Source: JBCDGZ01 sp038750655 (GTDB taxonomy: Bacteria > Bacteroidota > Bacteroidia > Chitinophagales > Saprospiraceae). From it: a stretch of DNA of 64,000 bases. The DNA is taken from the NCBI GenBank assembly GCA_038750655.1, contig JBCDGZ010000003.1, positions 1 to 64,000 on the forward strand. Reading direction: 5' to 3'. The position numbers and the translations under genes are program-made. Positions 37,401 to 44,632 of the stretch are shown here, piece by piece (the stretch's first letter is position 1; each line of letters begins with the position of its first letter). The notes below the pieces were generated by a model that worked only from the letters and a program-made list of their open reading frames with translations, was not told the origin of the DNA and did no database searches.

Positions 37401-38006
37401 GCCTACGACGAAATGAAAGTCCGATACGACAGTATCTCGACGCAGCGCGATGATATTTTAGAAGCCAAAAAGTCATTGCTAGAAACCATCAAAGAAATTG
37501 AAGACACGGCAACCAGCCACTTTATGACCGCCTTCGAAAAAGTTAGGACTTTCTTCATTGAAGTCTTCCGCAGTCTCTTTTCCGAAGATGATTCCTGCGA
37601 CCTTCTTCTCGAAGACCCTGAGAACCCGCTGGATTCCAAAATCAAAATTACCGCCAAACCTAAAGGCAAGCGCCCCCTCTCCATTAGCCAACTCTCCGGT
37701 GGGGAAAAGACCCTGACGGCCACGGCCCTCCTATTTTCCCTCTACCTCCTCAAGCCCGCTCCTTTCTGTATCTTCGATGAGGTCGATGCCCCGCTCGATG
37801 ATGCCAACATTGAAAAGTTCAACCGCATTATCCGCAAGTTCTCCGAAGAGTCGCAGTTCGTCGTAGTCACCCACAACAAGGCGACCATGGCAGCAGTCGA
37901 CGTCATCTATGGAGTATTTATGCAAGAGCAGGGTGTATCCAATGTCAGTGCAGTAGATTTTCGAGAGTTGGAGCACAGTTCGACTTTAGAGACTGTAGGG
38001 GATTAG
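34452..38006 (+). CDS. smc: Chromosome segregation ATPase SMC
   Basis: A 1,184-residue structural-maintenance-of-chromosomes protein. Walker A is GPNGSGKS at residues 31-38. Two long coiled coils (about 165-495 and 665-1000) flank the hinge (about 500-660). The C-terminal ATPase head has the signature LSGGEKTLTA from residue 1081 and Walker B FCIFDEVDAPLDD at about 1105-1117. It dimerises and, with ScpA and ScpB, organises and segregates the chromosome. The start at MRLKTLEIKGFKSF (34452) is chosen over the ATG 9 bp upstream because it is the standard SMC N-terminus. Length is normal. Confidence 0.97.
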   Translation: MRLKTLEIKGFKSFANDTVINFGQDVIGIVGPNGSGKSNIVDAVRWVLGEQKSKELRLEKMTNVIFNGTKKRKQSGLAQVSLTFENTKNLLPTEYHTVKITRILYRSGESEYRLNGVTCRLKDITSLFLDTGIGSNSYAIIALGMVDDLLNDKDNSRRKMFEQAAGISKYKMRKRETLNKLKSTSDDLDRIEDLLFEIDKNLKQLEKQAKRTKRFYELKEQYKELSVELAIYKLGNYKQNYKDINAKLEQEHDAYRQLEIESRQLEAKLENERKTNLDKEKLLSERQRDLNELVGLIRNKESDKNIGLQKVNFNEQNHVKLAEQIKSAKSRTERLNEDIEFYRSQMNTEKRLEADLEDQLVDAEEHLKKVRSSHSNLKSELDEFIQGQQQTEREVFELEKQKAINNNQIQNLSRDIDQGKGAIGERQQEVELIEEKLKALEAEQKQQQDQLEALEKEELQRLDNVAQTEEQIEQARKEIAEVNRKLDARRNEYKLTKSMVDNLEGFPESIKFLSKNKNWAKEASLLSDLIYVKEEYRVAIENYLEPYLNYYVVRNLEEAHNAIKLLGKSQRGKANFFILEAFDDYELPMVMLPNTQRAIDLVETDDVYKKLCHYLLENVVVTDNEDLKQDVGNKQAVLLSKSGRFVQRRFSISGGSVGLFEGKKIGRKKNLEVLDQQIKKLDKQERKLSTRFYTLKEKLDNLRAAVKKRIIDQEREALNKLSQEKVSLMTRLENFENFLRDANEKIGASTELIEAMNKANQDMDGQLNEKRAILEQSMSKISETDDSYRQVAEQLGAASAAFNEKNIEFIRQQNKVQTFQQELSFREKQLEEVTTNLKRDQQAITAGEVELQNLLADIEVLEKDLLKLYEEKQGKEASLTSAEQSYFDARGEITEIEDQLRTYNRKRQDSQLLINNLKDRFNSLKLEFTSIGERLRIEFNITMDEVLDREPTTKLTPEELQTKVDKLKKRLDNYGEINPMAVEAYDEMKVRYDSISTQRDDILEAKKSLLETIKEIEDTATSHFMTAFEKVRTFFIEVFRSLFSEDDSCDLLLEDPENPLDSKIKITAKPKGKRPLSISQLSGGEKTLTATALLFSLYLLKPAPFCIFDEVDAPLDDANIEKFNRIIRKFSEESQFVVVTHNKATMAAVDVIYGVFMQEQGVSNVSAVDFRELEHSSTLETVGD

Positions 38007-38151
38007 TGCTTGATGGCTTTAGATTTTACTAATAATATTTTGATAACTCATTTATTTGGCCTATATTTCATTCAGAAATCACACCGTAACAAAATCCATT
38101 CTCCTACAGATCACACTTAGCCAAAATAATCATTATTCTAAAAGCGCGAAG

Positions 38152-38279
38152 TTATCCCAATAAGTGATCATCACCGTCAATAACCATCCACAGACGAAAA
38201 TATCCACCCCATTATCCACGTAGTAATTTTTTAATTCTGGTCCTATAATGACCTTTGTATCCACCCAAAGGTATCCACC
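38152..38279 (+). other. Cluster of DnaA-box-like 9-mers
   Basis: Six same-strand 9-mers related to the DnaA box TTATCCACA lie within 128 bp: 38152 TTATCCCAA, 38184 CCATCCACA, 38200 ATATCCACC, 38212 TTATCCACG, 38257 GTATCCACC and 38271 GTATCCACC. An AT-rich stretch separates the fourth and fifth. The best has one mismatch, the others one to three. The 446-bp gap between smc and the subtilase gene otherwise shows no gene. Whether DnaA binds here is unknown. Confidence 0.4.
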
Positions 38280-38452
38280 CTATTGATAAGTAATTCAAGT
38301 TGCATTCGTAGCAACTTGACTAAGTACTCTTTCTATGATGTTGATCTTCTGCACAGAAGACGACCCAACTCCTATTGTCGAATCGATAGCAAATCGATGC
38401 TTATAAATAACTTTTTTAATGAAACTCTTTTATTCACTTTAATCCAAAAATC

Positions 38453-39709
38453 ATGAAAAATTTACAACATCTTTTATTCATTTTATTGCTAGGACTTTTT
38501 GTCTTTTCTTGTAACCAGGAAGCTGCGGTTGAAGATCTTGCCACCCCGGAAGTGAAGGGGCTCGAAAACACAGAGGGTGAGATCATTCCTGATCAATACA
38601 TTATTATGTTTGATGTGGAAAGCATTAGACCGACCCTTTCTTATTTTAACTCCGAAGGCATTGAAAACCGGGATCATAAAGTAAGATTAGTCGAGCAGCA
38701 TAACGGAAAGGTCTTCGATCAAATCGATGATTTTTTGAACAAGTACCAAATTGATAAGGCCGATGTTCTGCATACGTATACGATTGCTCAGGCGGGTATA
38801 GCAGTAAAACTTACGGAAGCTAAATTCACAGAAGTTCAACAAGCAGAAGAGATTGATTTCTTCGAGTACGACAGAGTGGTACCCGCACCAGAATTTGAAG
38901 TAGAAAGTGTGGAGCCAGCAACTGCGCGTGCTCAAACGACGCCGTGTGGAATAACGAACGCTGGCGGTTCTACCACTGGGAATGCATCGAAGTGGATTTG
39001 GATCATCGACTCCGGCATTGATCTCAATCACCCAGATTTGAACGTCCAGACCAGTACTACTTTTGCCAGATCTTTCGTAGGTGGAAATGCAGATGATTGC
39101 AATGGTCATGGTACACACGTAGCGGGTACCGCAGCTGCAATTAATAATTCTATTGGAGTGGTTGGCGTATCTAGAGGGGCAGTAGTTGTTCCGGTAAGAG
39201 TATTTGGTTGCTCTGGAGGATCGGCAACAAGTACCATCGTAGCGGGGGTAAACCACGTCAATACTTATAACATATCAGGTGATGTGGTCAACATGAGTTT
39301 AAGTGGCTACTTTGGAAGCGGATGCTCGGGAAGCAGTTCTTACCGCGCTGCATTGTATGCCCTATCTGATCAAGGAACTTGGGTTACCCTGTCTGCTGGT
39401 AACAAATCGTCTAATACGGCTTTGTATCAGCCTGCTTGCATCAATCGCAGTAGAATCTTAACCATATCTTCTATGACCTGTTCCCAGGCATGGAGTTCTT
39501 TTAGTAATTACAATATGAATCCAGTGGATTTTATCGCTACCGGATCAAGCGTATACAGTACGTATAAGAATGGTGGCTACGCTACGCTTTCAGGCACTTC
39601 TATGTCAGCGCCAACTGTAGCAGGAATTTGTCATGTGCGCCAAGCAAGGCCAAGGGGAGTTGGTACGGTGAGTAATAGAGGAGAGAGCTATCCTATTGCC
39701 AAGAGATAA
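38453..39709 (+). CDS. Subtilisin-like S8 serine peptidase lipoprotein
   Basis: A 418-residue lipoprotein protease: VFSC places Cys20 as the lipid site. Residues ~45-125 form an I9 inhibitor/propeptide domain (PDQYIIMFD, DFFEYDRVV). The catalytic domain has Asp186 in IIDSGIDLNHPDL, His219 in GHGTHVAGT and Ser383 in GTSMSAPTVAG, a complete triad. The protein ends soon after the Ser helix (GTVSNRGESYPIAKR), as seen in compact Bacteroidota proteinase-K-like members, so I do not see a truncation. It carries no T9SS domain, unlike other secreted proteins in the window. The natural substrate is unknown. Confidence 0.92.
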   Translation: MKNLQHLLFILLLGLFVFSCNQEAAVEDLATPEVKGLENTEGEIIPDQYIIMFDVESIRPTLSYFNSEGIENRDHKVRLVEQHNGKVFDQIDDFLNKYQIDKADVLHTYTIAQAGIAVKLTEAKFTEVQQAEEIDFFEYDRVVPAPEFEVESVEPATARAQTTPCGITNAGGSTTGNASKWIWIIDSGIDLNHPDLNVQTSTTFARSFVGGNADDCNGHGTHVAGTAAAINNSIGVVGVSRGAVVVPVRVFGCSGGSATSTIVAGVNHVNTYNISGDVVNMSLSGYFGSGCSGSSSYRAALYALSDQGTWVTLSAGNKSSNTALYQPACINRSRILTISSMTCSQAWSSFSNYNMNPVDFIATGSSVYSTYKNGGYATLSGTSMSAPTVAGICHVRQARPRGVGTVSNRGESYPIAKR

Positions 39710-39733
39710 AAACGATTAGCTTTTAAAATGATC

Positions 39734-39772
39734 ATTAGCTCGGCTCTAGTATTTCGCTAGAGTCGAGCTAAT
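39734..39772. terminator. Hairpin between convergent genes
   Basis: A 16-bp stem (39734-39749 with 39757-39772, one G-T wobble) and a 7-nt loop lie between the convergent subtilase gene (ends 39709) and beta-helix gene (ends 39799). No T-run follows, so a rho-independent mechanism is uncertain, but the position suits a bidirectional transcription barrier. Confidence 0.6.
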
Positions 39773-39798
39773 CAATGGAAGTACTTCGTAACACCAGG

Positions 39799-41805
39799 TT
39801 ACATCCCTACCTTACTGAAAATTAACGACTGTTGCTTCACTCGATCACTCGCTACACTAAGCACATAGGTGCCGGGTTGCAAGGCTGCCAATTCTTCTAC
39901 CTCCAAAATCTGTACATTGCGATCGACTGTTTGTTGTTGCTGAAAAATCAACTGCCCGTCAATGCTGTGAATGCTAACTGTCAACTGTTCCTCATCGAAA
40001 TCTCCGAGTGCAATGCGAGCCCCTTCGATAACGGGATTGGGATAGATGCTGATGCGAGATTCCACCACCTTGACTACCCGAATCGTACTGAATTGTTCGC
40101 TTTGGTTGAAGTCGGTTTGACGTAGGCGATAGTAATTGCTGCCCGGTACAGGATGAGCATCCTCTGCCTGATAGCGAATGGCTTGAAGGCTATTGCCTGC
40201 TCCTTCGACCTCTTCAATAGCCGTCCATCGCTGTCCATCCGCCGAGCGTTCGACGGTGAAGTAGTCATTGTCTTGCTCCGATAAGGTAGTCCAACTCAGC
40301 TGCACCGCCTTCCCATCAAAATAAGCGTCGAAAGTGGCCAGCTCTACCGGCAACGCCCCCTGGTACTCATAAGCCCCAATGTCAACTAAAGCTCCATCGA
40401 TGCGGGGGTTGCAAGCCAGGTCAATCGTGATTTCATTGGCGCTTACCGGGCTATTGTCGCCGGCATCAATGGCCGGTGAGGTCGGCTGTAGGGTGAAGTC
40501 GTCATTGTGGACATCTTCGAAGAGCGGGTCCGTAGCGAATAAGGTATTATTGCAGACTACTGCTTTACCGCTTCCGGCGTTCAGCGCATTACAGTCCGCC
40601 AGATCGACGATGCTGTTGTTCAGGGTAATACAGCCGTAATTATTGCGAAAGATGTCCCCCCCGCTGGGTCCAGCCTGATTATCGCTGAAAATACAGTTGT
40701 CAATTTCTAACTCGCAGATGCCATTAGACTGGCCGCCGGCATTGGCGTAGAGCGCCCCGCCGTTGAAGGCCGCCCGGTTGTTATAAATCGTACAGTTGAC
40801 AAAGTCGGGATTACAGGTGCCCAGCTGGCCGAGGTTATAGACTGCACCCCCAGCGTAGGTATAATTGGCGTTGAATAAGCAGTTGAAAAACCGAGGATTA
40901 CAGACCCCGGATTTACCAAGGTTGTAAACCGCTCCGGCGTAGGTCACTCGGCTGCTGTCGGTATGGTTGCGGGAAAAACTACAGCTGGCGAAGATCGGAC
41001 TGCTGGTGCCGATGTTGCCGTCGTTATAGACTGCGCCGGCGGCATCGGTACCGTAGTTGTCCTGAAAATCGCACTTGCTCAGGCTCGGACTGCAATCCTT
41101 GAGCAGGCTGCCCGCATTGTAGAGTGCTCCGCCGGCGAAGGCCGTATTATCAAAGAAGCGACAATTGTCAATGATGGAGCTACAGTCGCCATTATTATAG
41201 ATCGCTCCTCCGAAGGAAGCGGCGATATTATCGCGGAAAATGCAGTTGCGGATGGTCGGGCTGGAAGGAGTGACGAAGCCGTCGTTGTAGAGGCCGCCGC
41301 CGCTGCGACTGGGGGTGGGGTTGGAGCCTGCTGGGTTGTCGGCATTGCCATCGCTGATGGTGAAGCCATCGAGTATGGTCTGGAGGCTAACCCCTTGGAC
41401 GTAGACGACGGTATAGGCATTATTGCTGCTGAGGCCATCTTGTCCCAGATCACCGCTTAGGATGGTGGTATTGTTGGCTGGATCGCGCTGATCGCGCAGG
41501 GTCTCAGTGCCGTTGCCACTAAATCCGCCGTATAGTGCCACATCGCTAGGGATTTGGAAAGAAAAGCTGCGGGTTAGGGTAGTGGTTGGGTAGTAGCTGC
41601 CTTGGGCGACCCAGATTTCGTCACCGGCGCTGGCGGTCGCCAGGGCGATTTGCAGATTGGCGTAGGCATCGGCCCAGCTACTTCCGTTATTCAGCCCACC
41701 AGTGACGGCCTGATCAACGTAAATGGTTGCTGCTTGGGCAGTAGAGAAAAAAATAAAGAGTAGGAAAAAGATGACTGGCCTCCCAATAGATTTGGAAATT
41801 GACAT
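39799..41805 (-). CDS. Parallel beta-helix surface protein, T9SS type A sorting domain (second copy)
   Basis: A 668-residue secreted protein. The signal peptide ends AQAA near residue 25. Residues ~30-470 are a right-handed beta-helix with repeated NCxFxxNxAxxGGAxYNxG units and a choice-of-anchor Q-type end (PAIDAGDNSPV, VDIGAYEYQG). A fibronectin-like segment follows (about 485-585; ATFDAYFDGKAVQLSWTTLSEQDNDYF). The last ~80 residues (ISIYPNPV, LQPGTYVLSV) form a T9SS type A sorting domain. The start IYVDQAVTGGLNNGSSWADAYANLQIAL closely parallels VIYVKQDAAGANDGSSWADAYTDF of the 29028 protein. Function is probably surface binding or adhesion. Confidence 0.9.
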   Translation of the reverse strand: MSISKSIGRPVIFFLLFIFFSTAQAATIYVDQAVTGGLNNGSSWADAYANLQIALATASAGDEIWVAQGSYYPTTTLTRSFSFQIPSDVALYGGFSGNGTETLRDQRDPANNTTILSGDLGQDGLSSNNAYTVVYVQGVSLQTILDGFTISDGNADNPAGSNPTPSRSGGGLYNDGFVTPSSPTIRNCIFRDNIAASFGGAIYNNGDCSSIIDNCRFFDNTAFAGGALYNAGSLLKDCSPSLSKCDFQDNYGTDAAGAVYNDGNIGTSSPIFASCSFSRNHTDSSRVTYAGAVYNLGKSGVCNPRFFNCLFNANYTYAGGAVYNLGQLGTCNPDFVNCTIYNNRAAFNGGALYANAGGQSNGICELEIDNCIFSDNQAGPSGGDIFRNNYGCITLNNSIVDLADCNALNAGSGKAVVCNNTLFATDPLFEDVHNDDFTLQPTSPAIDAGDNSPVSANEITIDLACNPRIDGALVDIGAYEYQGALPVELATFDAYFDGKAVQLSWTTLSEQDNDYFTVERSADGQRWTAIEEVEGAGNSLQAIRYQAEDAHPVPGSNYYRLRQTDFNQSEQFSTIRVVKVVESRISIYPNPVIEGARIALGDFDEEQLTVSIHSIDGQLIFQQQQTVDRNVQILEVEELAALQPGTYVLSVASDRVKQQSLIFSKVGM

Positions 41806-42256
41806 GCTCTGAGTAAGTTTTGGTAATTGTAAATTAGTTCCTAGCTGTTAGATCGTGAGGGAGGGAGGGTAGGGGGGATTTAAAGACGCAATACTTAGAA
41901 GAATACTATAAGAAAAACATGAGTAATTTGATACTACAAAGTTACAACAATACGACGGCTGGGAAATACCGTAGAATTGGTATTTTTGGTATTATTTTAA
42001 TTTTTATGTGTAAAAAATTGATAAACAATTGTCAGTGTCCTCTTCGAGAGACACTGCCTTGACAAATAGGGCTAAATTGGAGTTGTTTTCATCTGAGCCG
42101 TGTCTTATACTGAGGGCCGCGGCGGCGACTCTGACAGCACTAAAAGGTAAGCTCTTTCTTCAAGTCCAAGCTATATCTCCTACCAAAGGCTACAGCGATC
42201 TTCCCTCCAACATTGAAAAACTATCCAATATTCTCTATCTTGATTAAAAATCTTCC
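41806..42256. other. Intergenic region with a palindromic repeat
   Basis: 451 bp upstream of both the beta-helix gene (minus) and the Uma2 gene (plus). It holds a G-rich run near 41850-41880, a perfect-arm hairpin at 42033-42056 (see repeat entry) and no gene I trust. A 72-codon frame at 42029-42247 begins inside the palindrome and has no family features. Confidence 0.5.
42029..42056. repeat. Palindromic intergenic repeat, copy 1
   Basis: The 24-nt sequence at 42033-42056 folds into a 10-bp hairpin: outer arms CAGTGTC and GACACTG, inner TCT/AGA, one bulged C and loop TCG. The block TTGTCAGTGTCCTCT with CGAGAG (22 nt, one mismatch) recurs at 44479-44500. Confidence 0.6.
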
Positions 42257-42850
42257 ATGAAAGCCTATAAGCTACCAAAACGTACTGTGAAGGAATACCT
42301 GGAGCAGGAAGTGGAGACTGGGATGAAGCACGAGTACCATGATGGGAAAATCTATGCCCTATCCGGAGGCTCCATTAATCACGGCTTATTATGTGGAAAT
42401 ATTTATGCGGAGCTGAGGAAAAACCTGGGCGGTGAAGGCTCTACCTGTAAAGCCCTAACTAGCGAGATTAAGCTTCACATTGAAAGTATGAACTCCTATG
42501 TCTACCCTGATGCTATGGTCGTTTGTGGAGCATTTGAAACAGCCGAAGATCATCAAGAAGCAATTACCAATCCTACTTTAATCGTCGAAGTTTTATCGAA
42601 GTCCACGGCTGAATACGATCGAGGTGATAAATTCTATTTTTATAGACAGATTCCTTCTCTTCAGGAGTATGTGATGATCGAGCAGAAAAGGCATGTCGTA
42701 GAAGTCTATTTCAAAAAAGAAAAAAATGATCTCTGGAAAATAACGCGATACACAGATTGGGATCAGAACATTCAGCTCCAATCTATCGGGATCGAAATTA
42801 GTATGCGTGATCTCTATTTCGATGTGAAAATTGAGGACCTTGACGCTTAA
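42257..42850 (+). CDS. Uma2-family endonuclease-fold protein (DUF820)
   Basis: A 197-residue protein of the Uma2/DUF820 family with the PD-(D/E)XK nuclease fold. Core features are KHEYHDGKIYALSGGSINHG (about residues 23-42), YPDAMVVCG with the Asp and NPTLIVEVLSKSTAEYDRGDKF with the Glu-x-Leu/Lys-like pair. Such genes are widespread in cyanobacteria and multicellular Bacteroidota, often in many copies, and their biological role is not known. It stands alone, with convergent neighbours and short palindromic repeats on both sides of its locus. Confidence 0.9.
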   Translation: MKAYKLPKRTVKEYLEQEVETGMKHEYHDGKIYALSGGSINHGLLCGNIYAELRKNLGGEGSTCKALTSEIKLHIESMNSYVYPDAMVVCGAFETAEDHQEAITNPTLIVEVLSKSTAEYDRGDKFYFYRQIPSLQEYVMIEQKRHVVEVYFKKEKNDLWKITRYTDWDQNIQLQSIGIEISMRDLYFDVKIEDLDA

Positions 42851-42875
42851 TTCAGCTCACATTTCATCCATCGTG

Positions 42876-44426
42876 CTAGTGCCGCACCATAAACTTCCGA
42901 CTACTCGACCTCACCCCATCCGTCATATGTAACAAATATAAACCTGCGGGCCAAGCCTGCGTCGTCACTTCAAAAGTACCGTCCGGGGCGAAGGCGCTGC
43001 GGTGCATTAACCGGCCGTCTAGCGTGTAGATGTGAATCTCTGTAGGTTGTTGAGGGCACTGCTGCAATTGTAGGCGGAGCAGTTGATCATTGGGGTTGGG
43101 GAAGATATTGAAATGGCAGTCCAACTCTTGGACACTGCTGCTTTGATCGACGGGGAGGGCCTGGCTGCTGGAGTGGCGGATGACAGCCTGTTCGGCTAGG
43201 GTCGCTACAGTAGCTTTGACGACGTCGGACATGAAGTCAAAATCAATAGTGCTGACAAGATCATTGGGGGAATGGTAGTTGGGATTGCGGAATTCAGCGC
43301 CATCGGTGATCATTAGGGCCTTATGGCCGCCGAGCCAGAACTGGGCGTGGTCGCTGCGCAGGAAGTCTGGCGGTGTGATGGGGCCAGCATCAGCGAGGAG
43401 GGAGACGACGCGAAGTTGAGGAACGTAGCTGGCTGCGGCGCTGTTAAAGGCCGTATAAAAATCAGCGCTGTTGTTATTGCCGACATTAGTGATGAAATTG
43501 CCGCGGAAATTTTGTGCATTCACCGCAGCCCAGGCTTCGGGGAAGAGGACCTCGAAGCCGGTAGGGAGGGTTTGGGTGTTGGCCGTAGTATCGAAGTAAC
43601 CAATCATCTCTAGGTTGAGCATCCCACCGATTTCTTCGAAGTCAGCGATGCCGCCGTCGGCAACAAAGCGACCGCTACCAATGAGCCCGGTTTCCTCCAA
43701 ATCAAAGCCCACAAACTTTACAGTAGATTCAAAATCATAGGGGGCCAAGACCCGGCAAGCTTCCATCATCCCCACAAAGCCAGAGGCATTGTCATCTGCG
43801 CCGGGAGAATTACTTACGGTATCAAAGTGGCCACCGACGATGTATACCTTTCCCGCTTGTACGATTCCTGCTTTGCGGCCGATGAGGTTGTGGGCCATGT
43901 AGCCATTATAGTCAAAAGCTTGGCGGCTGGCCTCGATGTCTTGTTGGATGAAAAGCTGCTCCATGCTGTCCTTGGTCGCCCGGAGGAGGGTCGTGCCCGT
44001 GGAGCGGTGCCGCCGCCCTTCGAAGAAGGTCATGTCCCCTAGCAATCTGGCCTTATCGACCTGATCGACGACGGTTTGAATGTCGATCTCCACGCGGTCG
44101 TCGGCAATGACGCGTACCCAAAGTTCATTGACTGGCGTTGACACCTGGCTAAAATCCCAGGACAGCTGTTTGAGGCTGCCTGTGCTGATGGGGAAGCCGA
44201 CATCGCCCGTGATGCCTGTCGTCTGCGTAGTGTAGGTATTGCCGCCATCTTCGGAGACTTGAAAAGTAATTTCAATCTCATCGTTTTCTGCATCTTCCAA
44301 GGCAAAAGTGACCTCCACCTCCTGGGTATTGACGCCGACTGTAAGATTACGGATTTGAGGGATTTGATTTTGGGCAACGGAATTACCACAGAGTAGTAAG
44401 AACAAAGCAAGGAGAAGAGGGCGCAT
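42876..44426 (-). CDS. Secreted M28 family metallopeptidase, T9SS type A sorting domain
   Basis: A 516-residue zinc peptidase. The signal peptide ends SVAQ near residue 19. A ~95-residue Ig-like domain (about 25-118; VEVTFALEDAENDEIEITFQVS) precedes the M28 catalytic domain. Zinc ligands and catalytic residues visible: His200 and Asp202 in GGHFDT, Asp211 in GADDNASG and the Glu pair 244-245 in FDLEETG. Late metal ligand candidates are in NPNYHSPNDL. The final ~80 residues (FNIFPNPNDQLLRL, WPAGLYLLHM) form a type A T9SS signal. Aminopeptidase or carboxypeptidase activity on peptides outside the cell is likely; specificity is unknown. Confidence 0.92.
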   Translation of the reverse strand: MRPLLLALFLLLCGNSVAQNQIPQIRNLTVGVNTQEVEVTFALEDAENDEIEITFQVSEDGGNTYTTQTTGITGDVGFPISTGSLKQLSWDFSQVSTPVNELWVRVIADDRVEIDIQTVVDQVDKARLLGDMTFFEGRRHRSTGTTLLRATKDSMEQLFIQQDIEASRQAFDYNGYMAHNLIGRKAGIVQAGKVYIVGGHFDTVSNSPGADDNASGFVGMMEACRVLAPYDFESTVKFVGFDLEETGLIGSGRFVADGGIADFEEIGGMLNLEMIGYFDTTANTQTLPTGFEVLFPEAWAAVNAQNFRGNFITNVGNNNSADFYTAFNSAAASYVPQLRVVSLLADAGPITPPDFLRSDHAQFWLGGHKALMITDGAEFRNPNYHSPNDLVSTIDFDFMSDVVKATVATLAEQAVIRHSSSQALPVDQSSSVQELDCHFNIFPNPNDQLLRLQLQQCPQQPTEIHIYTLDGRLMHRSAFAPDGTFEVTTQAWPAGLYLLHMTDGVRSSSRKFMVRH

Positions 44427-44478
44427 AATATGGGGTTTGAGGTTTTATTATTGTTCCTTCGGAAATAGAGATTCTGTG

Positions 44479-44500
44479 TTGTCAGTGTCCTCTGCGAGAG
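44479..44500. repeat. Palindromic intergenic repeat, copy 2
   Basis: This 22-nt block matches copy 1 (42029-42050) with one mismatch but its right arm has diverged, so the hairpin is no longer complete. It lies between the M28 peptidase and symporter genes. Confidence 0.55.
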
Positions 44501-44553
44501 CTACCGTGTACACACATTTGCTTCTGATTCAAAAAGTACCCCTTTCGTCCGAG

Positions 44554-44580
44554 CAGTGTCTCTCCCGATTAGGGGACACG
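44554..44580. repeat. Palindromic intergenic repeat, copy 3 (divergent)
   Basis: A CAGTGTCTCTCCC arm faces GGGGACACGG across a 5-nt loop. GTGTC/GACAC and CCC/GGG pair with an internal TCT bulge. It shares the CAGTGTC arm with copies 1 and 2 and is 54 bp from copy 2. Confidence 0.45.
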
Positions 44581-44632
44581 GCGATTATTCCTTACAGCCC
44601 CCACACTTGCTAGTATTGTTAGTATCCAGTAT

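Noticed and set aside
38007..38452. Chromosomal origin of replication
   Set aside because: The DnaA-box-like motifs are imperfect, neighbouring genes are co-oriented across the site, and no dnaA or other typical ori neighbour is present; kept only as a finding to test.
38453..39709. Truncation or frameshift of the subtilase after the catalytic serine
   Set aside because: The short ending GTVSNRGESYPIAKR is similar to that of other compact proteinase-K-like members, and the triad is complete.
42029..42247. 72-codon plus-strand frame before the Uma2 gene
   Set aside because: It begins inside a palindromic repeat and shows no family resemblance; likely chance.
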